DNA of 64,000 nt, taken from the NCBI GenBank assembly GCA_010909165.1, contig MU008197.1, positions 434,001 to 498,000 on the forward strand, read 5' to 3'. Both the position numbers and the translations under genes were made by a program. This document shows, in pieces, positions 1-12,035 of the stretch; the stretch's first letter is position 1, and each line of letters starts with the position of its first letter. Origin of the DNA: Anthoceros angustus (taxonomy: Eukaryota > Streptophyta > Anthocerotopsida > Anthocerotales > Anthocerotaceae). Below the pieces are notes generated by a model. The model was given only the letters and a program-made list of their open reading frames with translations. It was not told the origin of the DNA and made no database searches.

Positions 1-1574
1 ACATGGCCACGTGTAAGGCTTGTGACCAACTTGCTCACCGCCAATCGGTCATTTTGGCGAATCTGGTTAAAGATGACATTGTCTTCAGGTTTCACGTTCA
101 GTTAAGGGAACGTAAATTCGTCACCATGTGGCATTACCTGGTGAAGCAGAGCAAGGGCATGAAACTGCACAAGCGAGTGTTTAGACTGCACAGCCTCCTG
201 AACCTCGTTACTCCAGCGCTTCACAATGTCAGGGTTGGTCTGCAACAAACCACAAACGATGGCTGTCAAGCACAAGGTACCTCAAGCATATAACAATATC
301 AAACAACCCGATGAAAACCAACCTGTAGAAGATGAATCCCGCTCACGAGCGCCGCACTCGATACAACGGGATTCTTGTCTACGACTGCCTGCTTGAGGTA
401 GCGTTCAATCTGACTCAACAACTGCCCATCAGTTATCCTGCACAGAACTCGGATGGCATTGGCGCGATAAAGGTCTGTCTTGCTGTTCATGTCCTTCATC
501 AAAGAACTCGTGACAATAATAACCTGCAAAAGAAAAATGCATAAGCCTGGGGATACCATTCTGGTCAATGACAAAAATCAAAACTGGGCGGACGTAACAA
601 ATCAAACCTCATCTGCAGACGGTGAGATCTCCTTTATCATGAGATACACCATCCGCCTCAAACCAATGTCTTTCGACTGAAAGAGCTTGGTCACGGCAAA
701 AAACACCTCCGTTGCTTCAGTCTGCCACATTTTGTAGTCAGTCAAGAGGTCCACATCAACCAAGGCTACACCCGTGCAAAGCTCATCTCTGATCCACCAG
801 CACACACCTTCGTAAATGTCTCGCCTTGATTGAGAAGATAAAGCAACTTGGTGATCACCTGCGTCCACCAAGGATTCCATCAGCTGAGCTTTCCCAAAAG
901 GCCTCCTCCGAGCAAGTGCCACCACCCGCGACTCACCTGAGCACACCTCCTTGCATCTAACTGAGGATCATTAAAAACCCGAGCTTCCTGGAGCACCGCC
1001 CCTTTCTCAATGCCGTAAAAGGGAGAATACTCAGCTGCACAAGGCATGAAAACGAGCAGGCAGTCACTTCCCTGATAGCATCCACAATTGCACAATCTAA
1101 ACTTCGCCACTCTGCGACCTTCCCCTGCCCTAACGACTGGTGCAGCTAGCAAACGCCGAATAACACCCCACTGACAGCGCGGAATACGTTAGCTCCCAGC
1201 TTCACTCGCAATCGGCCCAGGCCAGACAAAGCTGAAGAATGGGCCCCTCAGCGGCACAACCACGCCAGCATTCTCCATTCTACATCAAATCTGGCAGCCT
1301 CAAATCCTGTGCCCCGATGCGCTTGCAAATTCCACCCCGACTGCCTCCATCCACCCTAAGCAGTCCGACACCAGATCTGCTGATCCGGGACCCCGAACGC
1401 AGTCCCAGGCCAAGCTAAAATCAAGTGCAGACATATTCCCAGCCCACACCAGCTGCATTGCTGCACGGCCTATGTGTCCAAGATCTGCGGGTGAAGGAAC
1501 CAGGATAGGGAAGAGATCTCACAGTCGTCCTCCCGATCGTCATCCTTCTTGGCAGCGGGCTGGATGAGCGCCAT
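1..1574 (-). CDS. Coatomer subunit gamma (gamma-COP/SEC21), 5' part, runs off window
   Basis: Large COPI coat subunit; it forms the adaptor-like F-subcomplex and acts on Golgi-to-ER vesicles in the cytosol. Seven exons can be placed with matching phases: 1523-1574, 937-1034, 808-858, 608-721, 323-523, 138-239 and 1-62 (continues outside). Exon 1 gives a short charged start ([17 protein letters not shown]), and exon 2 reads [20 protein letters not shown], a gamma-COP hallmark. Later exons give [34 protein letters not shown] and [12 protein letters not shown], all from the N-terminal HEAT-repeat solenoid. Intron 1 is 488 bp; the others are 64-98 bp. The appendage domain is outside the window. 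No frame break is seen. It lies head-to-head with the PPR gene starting at 2023, so the ~450 bp between start codons probably carries both promoters. Confidence 0.96.
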
Positions 1575-1842
1575 GATCGACGACTCCTCCCGATCCCGCT
1601 CCAGCGTTCCCAGCGGACTCTCCCCCGACTGCCGCGACTGCTGGCGCTCACTTGCCCAGCCCGACGAAGCTCATTGGAGTCTCACGTCAGGAGACTCGAG
1701 AGAGCCTGCCAAACCGGGCCCCCCCCTCTGTTCTGGGTTCCATTGGCAGACCCGTCTTCTTGAACCTCGCTTTATGCTTATTATTAAATTTTTTTCTTAC
1801 TATTACCCCTTGTTACAACTACAACCAGAGCCAGAGTGCCCT

Positions 1843-1852
1843 ATATACATAT
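1843..1852 (+). promoter_or_regulatory. Possible TATA element before PPR gene 1
   Basis: A TATATACATA stretch lies about 180 bp upstream of the chosen PPR start codon, within the region between the two divergent genes. Position and composition fit a TATA box, but nothing else supports it. Confidence 0.25.
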
Positions 1853-2022
1853 ATGTAGCAGGTACGAAGGCCACGTTGTGCGCCAGTGCAGGTCTCATTC
1901 CTCATTCTGGATGGCGGCGCGAACGTCTGGGAGGAATGTGTTTCCGAGGAGGATGCCGAACGCCGGCATTTTGTGGGCTCTTGATTGGGATGGCTGGCTG
2001 AGGAATCAGCATCAGCAGCAGG

Positions 2023-4788
2023 ATGCAGAAGTTTGTGGGAGGTCTTGGAACCAGGCATCCTGGTTGGGAATGGAGTTTGAGTGGGAATCCGGCTGCAAGG
2101 GAGGAGAAGGGATTGGATGAAGCTCGTAGCTTGGGGCTGAGCAGACCTGGAGTTGCTACCAGACTCCGTTGGGCAGTGTGCGATGGCGAGGAGGCTCAGG
2201 AGTTGAGGAGTATGTGCGAGCAGGGACGGGTGGAGAAGGCACTGGATGCTCTGTCCCGGATGGAGCTGCAGGGACGTGTGCCCGGGGTGCAGACTTATGG
2301 TTTTCTGTTGCAGGCTTGCAGTAGGAAGAAAAGTCTGGCTGAGGGGAGGCGGCTGCATGCCCACATCGATCGAAGTGGTGTGGAGCTGGACAGCTTTCTT
2401 GGTGAATTGGTTGTGAGCATGCTTGTGGAGTGCGGGGGTCTCCAGGAGGCTGTCTGTGTGTTCAGGAGGTTGTGGAGACGAACTGAGGTGTCGTGGACCG
2501 CTGTTATTTCGGGGTACAGTAAGGGTGGACGCGGTCTTCAGGCGCTTAGATTGTATGAGGAGATGCGAGAGGACGGTGTGGAGCCCAGCAAGTACACCTT
2601 GCTTAGCTTGCTTAAGGCCTGTGGCGGGTTAGCAGACCTCGGGCAAGGGAAGCGAATTCACGCTGAGGTTGTGAGATTCGGTTGTGGTGGCAGCTTGTTT
2701 GTGAGCACGGCTCTGGTCGACATGTATGCAAGATGTGGGAGCATGGTGGATGCGCGGCAAGTGTTTGACAAGTTGGTGCAGCGTGATGTGGTGTTGTGGA
2801 ATGTGATGATTGCCGGGTATGTCCAGCAAGACGATGGTGAAATGGCTTTGAAACTTTTCGAGCAGATGCAAGGTGAAGGTATGCAGCCAGACGAGAGGAC
2901 TATCGTTAGTGTCCTTCAAGCATGCGGATGTCTGGCAGCCTTGGAGAGACAGACACTGTGTGATGGACGACTGGTCAAGGCTTGCTCCCTTCGAAGGGTG
3001 AGGAGTATACATTCTCACAAGCTTGGAAGCAGCTACAAACGGAATGCCTTTTTGGCAAGTACTCTAATTCATGTGTATGCAGCATGTGGAAGCATGGAGG
3101 AGGCACAAAATGTTTTTGAATCCTTGTCCCACAGGGAAGTGGTCTCTTGGACAGCACTGATTTCAGGTTTTGTGCAGCACCAACAGGGGGAGAAGGCATT
3201 GCAGCTTTATGCCCAAATGGAAAAGGAAGGAGTTATGCCAAACAACCGCACCTTTGTCAGTCTTCTCAGTGCATGTGCAAACCTTGCAGGCTCTGACAAT
3301 GGCCTACTCATAGATGGGCATTCTGTCAAGGCCGAAACTCTGCAGAAGGGGAAGCTCTTGCACTCGGAAGCTGTTAGAAGGAGTTTTGAACAGGATACGT
3401 TTGTTGCCAACACCCTGATTGACATGTATTGTAAATGTGGGAGCCTTGTTGATGCTCGCAAGGTTTTTGACTCACTGGCTCTACGCACAGTCGTCTCTTG
3501 GAATGTCATGATGGCTGGGTATGCGGAGCAAAATAATGCTGAGGAGGTTCTGCAACTTTATGACCAAATGCAGGCTGGGTCTGGTGTGAAACCAAATGAC
3601 AGGACCTACGTCAGTGTGCTGAAGTCCTGTGACGCCTTGGCAGCTGAGGAGACGGGAATAGCTCTGAATGGGCAAATCGTTAAAGTGCTTTCCCTCCAGA
3701 AGGTCAGGGCCGTACATGTGGATGTTATCCGAAATCAATTTGCATCCAATAGTTTTGTAGCTAATACTCTCATTCAGGTGTACTCCATGTGTGGGAGCAT
3801 TGAGGATGCTCGTCTTGTGTTTGACACTTTGTCCGAGCCCGAGGTGGTGTCGTGGAGTGCAATGATCACAGCTTATGCTCATCAAGAACAGGGTGGCATG
3901 GCTTTGGAGCTGTATCACAAAATGCAGGACTCCGGCATACCACCTAATGAACCTACGTTTCTCTCAGTTTTAAAGGCGTGCAGCAATTCTGGAGCCCTGG
4001 ATATGTGCAAGCAGATCCATGAGCACATCACAATGCATGGGTTTGATTGGAGTATCAGAGTAGCCAACAGTCTTCTTCATGCATACGGCAAATGCGGGAG
4101 CATGGTGGATGCAAGGCGTTTGTTCAACTCTTTGCCCGAGCCTGATGTGGTGTCATGGAGCACGTTAGTCGCTGGATATGCTCGACAAGGAAACTGTGAC
4201 ATGAGCTTCAACTGTTTCGAAGAGATGCAGCAGGCAGGCGTACAGCCCAATGCAGTGACATTTCTGTCGCTGCTCTCAGCCTGTAGTCATGCTGGCTTGG
4301 TGGACCAAGGCCTGAAGTACTTCGAGTCCATGAGAAAGGACTATGACATTCCTGTAGGAACCGAGCACTACGTTAGCATGGTCGACCTCCTTGGGCGTGC
4401 AGGTTTCGTCAGGGAGGCATATGACCTGATTTGCAATATGCCAGTGCCACCCGACCACAGAGTGTGGCTGTCGTTGCTTGGGGCCTGCCGGAAACATGTG
4501 AATGTACAAATTGGAAGGCGTGCCTTTGAGTGTGCAGTTCGTCTGGACCCCAGGCATGGTGCAGCGTATGTTCTAATGGCCAACATTTATGCTCATCTTC
4601 ACATGTTAGACGAGGAACAGGAGGTCGAAAGCGTTAGAGTCAGGGCCGGGGCCTGGAAGAAGGCAGCCCAATGCTGGATAGAACATGGAAAACAAGTGCA
4701 CACGTTTGTCGTGAATACCAGCGCCCATCAACAGAGCATAGAGGTATACACCAAATTACGACAACTGAATGCACAATTGCAGTGGTAG
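2023..4788 (+). CDS. PLS-class pentatricopeptide repeat protein with E domain, no DYW
   Basis: Intronless 921-residue ORF made of tandem PPR motifs of the P-L-S kind; repeated hallmarks include TALVDMYARCGSM, DVVLWNVMIAGYVQQ and TLIDMYCKCGSLVDARKVFD. PLS-type PPR proteins bind organellar RNA one base per repeat and usually guide C-to-U editing or processing in plastids or mitochondria. The first ~60 residues carry no PPR and could be a transit peptide. Several spacers between motifs are extended. The C-terminus from about residue 811 (VWLSLLGACRKH) is an E-type region; its last part is shortened and somewhat degenerate (CWIEHGKQVHTFVV), and there is no DYW deaminase. It would need a partner in trans to edit, or it acts in another RNA step. 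The start is the first Met of the ORF; an earlier transcript leader is not resolved. Confidence 0.93.
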   Translation: MQKFVGGLGTRHPGWEWSLSGNPAAREEKGLDEARSLGLSRPGVATRLRWAVCDGEEAQELRSMCEQGRVEKALDALSRMELQGRVPGVQTYGFLLQACSRKKSLAEGRRLHAHIDRSGVELDSFLGELVVSMLVECGGLQEAVCVFRRLWRRTEVSWTAVISGYSKGGRGLQALRLYEEMREDGVEPSKYTLLSLLKACGGLADLGQGKRIHAEVVRFGCGGSLFVSTALVDMYARCGSMVDARQVFDKLVQRDVVLWNVMIAGYVQQDDGEMALKLFEQMQGEGMQPDERTIVSVLQACGCLAALERQTLCDGRLVKACSLRRVRSIHSHKLGSSYKRNAFLASTLIHVYAACGSMEEAQNVFESLSHREVVSWTALISGFVQHQQGEKALQLYAQMEKEGVMPNNRTFVSLLSACANLAGSDNGLLIDGHSVKAETLQKGKLLHSEAVRRSFEQDTFVANTLIDMYCKCGSLVDARKVFDSLALRTVVSWNVMMAGYAEQNNAEEVLQLYDQMQAGSGVKPNDRTYVSVLKSCDALAAEETGIALNGQIVKVLSLQKVRAVHVDVIRNQFASNSFVANTLIQVYSMCGSIEDARLVFDTLSEPEVVSWSAMITAYAHQEQGGMALELYHKMQDSGIPPNEPTFLSVLKACSNSGALDMCKQIHEHITMHGFDWSIRVANSLLHAYGKCGSMVDARRLFNSLPEPDVVSWSTLVAGYARQGNCDMSFNCFEEMQQAGVQPNAVTFLSLLSACSHAGLVDQGLKYFESMRKDYDIPVGTEHYVSMVDLLGRAGFVREAYDLICNMPVPPDHRVWLSLLGACRKHVNVQIGRRAFECAVRLDPRHGAAYVLMANIYAHLHMLDEEQEVESVRVRAGAWKKAAQCWIEHGKQVHTFVVNTSAHQQSIEVYTKLRQLNAQLQW

Positions 4789-4864
4789 ATTTCTCAACTC
4801 GCTTATACACGATACTTTGTGCAACGGAAGGTGAGACAAGAGACTTTATCGTCTCGACAGCATA

Positions 4865-4870
4865 AATAAA
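4865..4870 (+). terminator. Putative polyadenylation signal of PPR gene 1
   Basis: AATAAA lies 77 bases after the PPR stop codon in an A-rich 3' region. Position is right for a near-upstream element; not confirmed by transcript data. Confidence 0.4.
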
Positions 4871-5662
4871 TGAATGTGGTGAAGACGGATTGAAAATTAA
4901 TTCAAGTACATGTTACGTATCATCAGATGACCTAAGCCTCGGCTAAGCCTCGGTAGCCTCCGAAGTTTGAATGAACCAATCGCCTCAAATCTCTGAAAAA
5001 GCTGCCATTTCGCTTCTGACGAGAAAGGAGGAGAACCCAGGCAGCTGCACATGTGCTACCAAGATGTGAGTTCCTCATTTGGTTGGTTCTGACAGTTTAC
5101 AGACATGATTTACTCTCTTTGCCAAAATTCATCAACTCAAACAACTCCAGAACATGAATCCTGTACTTCTGAAAGGGGAAGGAAGCCACCACTTTCACCA
5201 ACGAGACACAGCCATTGTCCTCCAGTTTTGAGTTTCCGATGCTTCCCAATAGCTCACTAAATTCTAAGATGGGCAGACCAGAATGCAAGTTCAGTCTCCC
5301 CTGGATGAACAGCAATGTACAAAAGTGCAAGGGATCACTTTGACCAAAGCCTATCCCCAGAGAAGCTGGACGTCAAACACAGGTCACATACATAGCTGAC
5401 AGCAAAACCAACAGCTAACCTGATTATAAAGTTGCATGAATGAAAAGCAGTACCAGTAAGCATTACCAGGGAGCACTAAAAGGATTGAGACAGCCGCACA
5501 CCCCGAAACCTGTTGACAAGAACCAAGAGAACCATATACAGGCCACCAGTTGTAATGATCTCCCCACCATTTTCTCCAATGGCTCAAATACAGCAAGCTA
5601 TCTGCTCAGAAACTGGTCAAACTGTCGGTATGTTAGATCAGCCCCCTTTCACAGGGCTGCTC
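4871..5662. other. Intergenic/3' UTR between convergent PPR gene 1 and SRRM1-like gene
   Basis: Roughly 0.8 kb between convergent genes. One minus-strand ORF at 5097-5330 (77 codons) starts just after an acceptor-like sequence and has coding-like composition, but it matches nothing I recognise and has no partner exons nearby. The rest is probably 3' UTR of the minus-strand gene that follows. Confidence 0.5.
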
Positions 5663-8600
5663 TCACGAGACAGCCCGTTTAGCTTTCAAGGATTCCAGAG
5701 CCTTGTTTCTCAGATCAGCTTCTAGACGCAACCTCTTTTGCTCTGAATCCTCCTCATCACGTTCACTTGTCTCACCCCCTTCCAGGCCACTATTTCTATC
5801 TCTTCCAGATGGCCGCCCACCTGCTGAAACTTCTTCACTTTTAGAACCCCCAGCTTTGGCTGCAGCTCTTGCAGCCCGCTTCTCTTCTTTCCTCTTGTGC
5901 TTCTCTTCCCGCTTCTTCCTCTTTTCCTCTTTGCGTAAGCGTTTTTCCTCCTTCTTCCTACGCTTTGCATCTCTCCTGTCCACACTAGAACCAGGCGAGG
6001 CACTACCATCTTCACCCTCATTTGCACTGTCACGGGGCCCAGCATTCTTTGGCAGATTCTTCACCTCCGGGGATGCCAACTTGTTCATCGGTAGGTCATC
6101 ACTGTCAGATTCCACAACTGGTTCGGCAGCCTCAGCTTTTCTCTTTCCCTTCCCCTTTCCTTCTTCAACAGCAGGAAGACTGGAGGATTTGGCTGGATGA
6201 CCCTCAGCTGAGCTTTTACCCTGCAGCCAACCACCCTGATCCTGTTCAATCCGTCCCAGAGGAGCCTGTGGGAGAAGACCCCGCTCCTGTTCAGTGCGAC
6301 CCCGTTCCAGATCTCGTCTCTCAAGCCCTTGTCTCTCAAGCCCTTGACCACGGGAGTCTCGGCTTTCAGGGCGACCAGACCTGCAACTCAAAATTGAACA
6401 GCCAAGAAGGTTAGCCAGAATCAACCTAATCCTCTGCAATTCCTGAAGCTAGGCATTCAACCTCCATAGTAACAAGTTGAGGCTTCGCCCACCTCTCCTC
6501 GGTTGTCCGCTCACGCCTAACATTGAGACCATTGGGCCGGGCCATCTGTTCCCTGCTGAGGCTCCTCCTTTTTCCACGGGCAATGGGAGGGCTACTACTC
6601 AGACTCCTCCGTCTAATACGAGGAGGCAAGCCAGGAGGACTACCACTTGGACTCCGTCCAACACGGGGAGGAGAAGGAGGAGGAGGGGGAGGGGGAGGAG
6701 GAGCAAGGGGAGGAGGAGGGGGAGGGCTCCTACTTGGACTCCTTCGTCCAGCATGAGGAAGAGGGGGATGTGGAGGACTCCCACTCGGACTGCGGCGCTT
6801 TGCAGCACGAGGAGGTGGGCTCCTGCTGAGGCTCCTCCTCCTTCCAGCACGAGGGGGAGGGCTCAAACTCCTTCGTTGCCCACCACGAGGAGGGTGGGGA
6901 GGGCTCCTGCTCAGACTCCTCTGTCTCACAACACGAGGACGTCGTGGAGGGGGGCTTTTGCTTGGACTCCTCCGCCTTCCAGCCCGAGAAGGGGGTGGAG
7001 GAGGGCTTCTGCTTGTACGACCTCGTCTTGCACCAGGAGGAGGAGGGCTCCTGCTTGGACTCCTCCGTCTTGCAAAGACAGGAACGCGAGCAGGACTCTT
7101 GCTTGGACTTCTCTTCCTTCCAGGAGGGGGAGGAGGGCTCCTGCTTGGACTCCTCCGCCTTGCACGAGGAAGGGGAGGTGGACTCCTGCTTGGTCGACTA
7201 TGTCTTCCTCGGGCAGGAGGCAGCGGAGGAGGTGGGCTCTTGCTTACACTCCTGCGCCTCAATCTAGAAGGAGGAGGAGGGGGGCTCCTGCTCCACACAC
7301 GCATGACTCCCGTCAGAACTCTATGCAGAATAAGGATAGAAGCTTTCCACACCGATATATGGAACAACAGTAGCAAGTACAGCTTTTGAAAATTACCTTT
7401 GCTGATCCCTTGCAGGCGAGGCTGATGAACTTGGAGACCGTCGCTTCCAAGGAGAGCGGGAACCAACTGGCCGTTGGCGTCGTGGGGACCGTGATCGCAT
7501 AGGAGACCGTCTCCGAGAACGAGGAGGAGAACGTGGAGGAGGTGGAGAGCGGTTAGAGGGAAGTTTCCTGCGGCGCGGAGGTGAGTAAGAATGCATGGGA
7601 GACTTCCTTCGCCTCGGAGGAGACCGTACAACACGAGGTGATCTTGGACGCCTAAAAAGGGATCCCGAACGCCTCCACCTTGGTGGCGATCTGGAAATGC
7701 TTCGACGACGCCGAGTCAGTGGAGACCTAAAAGCAGTTGCATACAAGCTCAAGGTCAGAAGCCATGAAGAACTACAACAAACAACCACACCAGCAGCAGT
7801 CAAGCTCTAAGAAGACATGATTTCCTAGCAAAGAATAAAAAATACCGATGAGGGCTTGACGATGGAGAACAAGATCTAGCAGGTGACCTTGAGCGAGAGC
7901 CCCTACGTGTCCCAAACCTGACAACCAGAAAAAAATAAATAACGAGCGATCCAGCTCCTCCACACAAAAACACAGGAAAAGCTGGTCACATCGATACAGA
8001 CATACCTATTCCCCCTCCCTGCGTTTCGCCGCAGAGGTGGTGACCGATCACTACCTCCCGCAGCTCCAAGACCACTGCAGAGCCATAAGCCGATCATGTA
8101 GGTCATAAATCATGTCAGCTCAGCACACAGATGCCAGAAGACACGAGAAGACCAGAAGACAGAGCTGCCAGCAACAGGAGACATTTCTTCCTCGCACCAT
8201 TCCACACCTAAGCGGAAAAAGCACAATGAACTAGAAAGTAGCAACGGAGTAGAATTGACAAGCAGCTACAGTGAGCTTCCACCCATAGTATTCCTTGGTT
8301 AACAGCAACCAAGCACAGCGTGATCAGCAGTATCGTCTAATTACTTGTTGTGTAATCATGGTCATCCAGTTGGAATCATGGTTTTCATCAAGAAAGTAAG
8401 TTGTGTGGAAATTCAAGAGAGAACAAACCTACAAAATGATCAAAACCAAAGACAGCTTTGAGCTCCAGAGCAGAGGAAGGAAACACAAGGCAGAATCCCA
8501 AACATCAGAGTGGGACGTCAGGGCATTGCAGGCAGAGAGCAAACTTTCATCAGCTGTACATTGAAGCAACAGACAAAGGCTTCTGGTGCCCTGCACCCAG

Positions 8601-9902
8601 TGATAAACCCAGCTCAGCATCCTTCAGACGGCTACTAGAAACCAGACCAGGTTGGGCATAACCCATTGGACATACCAGTCTCTGCCACCATTATGTGGTT
8701 CATTGCCTGCTTCAGGCAATTCCTTGTCACCATCCTGCCTTGGCGATGACAGCCCGAACTTGGAGCCTGTTGTTCCCCCTTTAGCTGACTCAGAAGTAGC
8801 ATTCTGAGTTTGCCAGTGCCAAAGTAAGATTGTTAGCTACGGTACAGAAAGAAAAACGCCAACACATAATGCAAGAAAGCCAGATCATGAGAAGGGTTGA
8901 GCACAACCTTGGACGGGCGATTCTGGTCAGCTTCTTTCTCTTGTTCCTCTCGTTTGCGCACTTCAGACAGGATTCGCTGCTCTTCATCCTGCCAAGAAGG
9001 AACACATCAACTCAATGTCCGGCGGCTTTGCTGCGCTCACAAAAACAAGACCCCCGGAAGAAGAGCAAACTAGAAAATATGCATTCTTCATCACCCTGCA
9101 AAAGCATATCATGGTTCCCACCATAGTACACGAAGTTAGTAGTCAACACACAGGCTTCCATCGCGTCAAGCGCAGGCAACAACAGATAGAAGTTGTGATC
9201 CTCAGTAACCTTTTTCTTTTTGGTCTCCTCCGCTTTGGCGTCCAAAAATTGTTGAGGTATTCCACTCTGATTGCTCTGCGCACTGGCCAAAAGGCCCCAA
9301 AGCTCCTTCATGAACCGTCCAGCGTTTTTCTCCATAAAACCAGTGATTTGAATTTGAATATGCTTTCCATCCACCTCCTGTTATCGGACATACCCAGTCA
9401 ATTCCGCGCACCACGCAGGAAATCACACAGCCAGTGGAGGTGGGTTTAGAAGTCCAACCTTGCCATCAAGTAATCCGTAAATGAAGTTGATGAGCACCTC
9501 GTCCTCAAACCCCAGCAGTTCAGTAACTCGAGTGGCAATCCACGGGCGGATAACGTCCATCTTCACCTTACTGACGTCCACCTGCCCCGCCCGCCCACAA
9601 GGCAAACGAATGCCAGGCCCGGTCAGACCGCCTCCCGGCGAAGTCCAAACCTCAGACACAGGACGAGCACAGGGACAGGGTCAGACGAAGCTCACCATTT
9701 GATCCAGCTCAGGCGCAAATTTCTGAGTTTTAAGCAGCTTGGCCATCTTGTTGGAGAACCGGGTATCCTGGTCCGCGGACGTGCCCTGCATTCAGAACCG
9801 AGAAAACCTGAGAAATGCATGCCCGGCGACGCAGGACAAGGCAGAAAGAAAGCAGCAGCCTCCAGTCGCGAGGGGACTCACGCGGAAGAAGCCGCCCGAC
9901 AT
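5663..9902 (-). CDS. SRRM1/SRm160-type splicing coactivator (PWI domain plus RS/P-rich region)
   Basis: Nuclear SR-related protein that bridges spliceosome components and aids exon definition and mRNA export. Eleven exons join in phase to an 875-residue protein: 9882-9902, 9696-9785, 9459-9581, 9210-9377, 8908-8988, 8676-8803, 8006-8074, 7846-7917, 7397-7726, 6493-7320 and 5663-6380. The N-terminus (MSGGFFRGTSADQDTRFSNK) and the PWI domain at about residues 25-135 (DVIRPWIATRVTELLGFEDE, then GIPQQFLDAK) are typical of the family. The middle is dominated by RRRSPSRSPPPP-type repeats, the phosphorylatable RS region. The C-terminus is a Lys/Glu-rich coiled coil ending SLKAKRAVS. The exon 9/10 border and the exon 10 donor were chosen by phase, so they are less sure. 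The repeat-rich exon 10 makes strong shadow ORFs on the other strand. Confidence 0.95.
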
Positions 9903-10068
9903 GGCAGCTGAAGGCACAGAGAGAGGGTTAGAGCGCAGCAGCCAGTGCCTAGCCTAGGCTGGCGGTATGCAACACCACCGGATGCGCATAGCTGTGTCTA
10001 AGCAGCGGCAGTCCGACTCCGACGCCATCAGCTCTCACTGCCACCTCTTACTAGGGTAACGCTTTGCA

Positions 10069-10509
10069 TCAAAGTTCTACCGTTTTGGACTGAAGGAAAG
10101 GTGTGACCTCTAACATTATGCCTAAGGAGAAGCTTCTTGTGACAAGATTTATACGGCTCTGTGGGTAGGTAACGAATATAAGGTATTGAATTAGGTAAAA
10201 TAAAAATAAATAGAGGATTATATACACTCGTGGCAAAAGGACACCGTAGAGGCCACCAGGGTTCGGCACGGGGCCGAACCCTTTGATTTTTCTCCTAACC
10301 ACGGTTCGGTTGTCATATGGAATTCGCTTTGAATTTCGGCGTGACGTGGGCGTTTCATTTTCCGTATTAGTCCTCCAAGAGCTTTTTCTGCGCACAAGAG
10401 CTCCATTCAAGCGTTGCAATTTCGACACCCCGTCTTCAAATTCCTGAGTCGCTGTTTCGCGCTCCTCCTTCAACGTCCCTATTCTTGCCTCGCAATCCCG
10501 CTTGAGCAT
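10069..10509 (-). pseudogene. Coiled-coil, gag-like ORF fragment
   Basis: A 146-codon ORF whose first ~40 residues (MLKRDCEARIGTLKEERETA, then a Leu/Arg-rich stretch) look like a short coiled coil. The rest becomes hydrophobic and low in coding character. The coiled coil resembles in style the minus-strand charged segment at 16.8-17.0 kb, so it may be a remnant of the same repeat family. No reverse transcriptase, protease or integrase motif is present here, so the retroelement reading is inference. Confidence 0.3.
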
Positions 10510-12035
10510 GTCAATTTGAGCATCGAATTCGTGTGAGTCCTCCTTTGGGTTTCTGAGGCCCGGAATGCAGCCGCATGTGTTTGAAACGCCTCCTATTCAT
10601 CTCGTTATCACTCTCCACCGCGAACGAAAATTCAGCAAGCGTCAAAGGATGCAACGAGCCTGAGAGAGGCATTCACGCAATGGTCACTGGAATGCATGCT
10701 TGGCCAAGCAATTAAACATGTTGGCAATTCACGTTTGAGCAAGGGATGAGCAGGAGGAGTTTGCCTCCCATAGTTTGCTAGGTGTTTCACCTTTAATAAG
10801 ATCCCTCTCTTACCGAGCAGACATCAAAAGGAGAAGATTGAGAAATTGTGAAATATTGTTGGCCCTCTGTACTAGGCCCGAATGACTGCAGGCAACCAAA
10901 AGGCATGTGTTTGAAAGACGTGGCACCTGGCTGGACACCTTGATCACTCTCACTTTCTTGTTGCCAAGAACAAGGAAGTGTTGAACATTAGCCAGTTCCC
11001 CTCTTGTCCCAAAATCGTGGAGCACTTATGCATTTGTATGGTACTCAACTTCATCCGAAACATAACATAAAAGTAGACCGTAAGTTTAGGCTCAAACATA
11101 TACAGAGTTATTTAGGCTTAATTTAAGGCATTAGCATAAAACATAATCAGGCGTGATCACAGCACACGATCAGGCCTGAACTTAACACAAAATGTGGCCT
11201 GAAATTCATGGGTTGAATTTTAAGCTAGAACAAAACATCATCAGTGGCTAAACATACTCCACACACGAATATTTAATCATGATCAAATCAACCTGAATCA
11301 CAGGACTACAATTTAGGCATATAAATCCAGGCACCCAAAAGACATGACATAACGAAACCACCTGCATCAGAGATTGCTAACCAATGAGGGAGACATGCAC
11401 CTATCATAGGACATATGTCCTCTTGTGGAACATCAAATGAGACGTCAAACCTACACTACCTACATGGCTCTGGTTCTTCCTCTTGTGGTGCATTATGCCA
11501 CTCCTGTGCATGTGTCCTCACTCACTCGCTTGTTGTTTGGATCTCGAACCATAGAAGGAGGTGGAATTCTCCCAGCTTTGGGAGGAGCACTCTCCACCTC
11601 ATTACCCCCTTCCGGAATTAAGGGACTTTCCTACGTGTTGAACATGGACTCAAGACCTGATGTTTGACTGTCGGGAATTTTCAAACCCTCATTATGCAAC
11701 AACACATCTGTATCAGAAAGCCCGTGCACCTCATTGATCCTCATAGATTCCACAGGGCTTGTTGAACTAAGCGAAGGAGCATTGGCCATCAGGATGCGCT
11801 CTTCAAACTGGTTGGGCACACCACTCGGTGAGGCTAGGTCATCAAGAATTGATCACGACACACCTCGTGCCTTCTCAAAAACACATGCCTACTTAGAGGT
11901 CGTCACTTTGCGCTGCTACAAGGCCTTCAATCGCGAATTGTCAACAAAACCGGCTGGAATTGCAGAGCCTCGAGCACATGTACAAACCTGGAGCAAGAGT
12001 CAAGAAACAAGGTGCACGGCCACATATCACTCACA

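Noticed and set aside
5703-6200. 165-codon Ser/Phe-rich plus-strand ORF
   Set aside because: Antisense of the Lys/Glu coiled-coil exon at the end of the SRRM1-like protein.
6477-7373. 298-codon plus-strand ORF
   Set aside because: Antisense of the RS/Pro-rich exon of the SRRM1-like gene; its Arg/Thr/Pro repeats are the complement of the RSPSRSPPPP codons.
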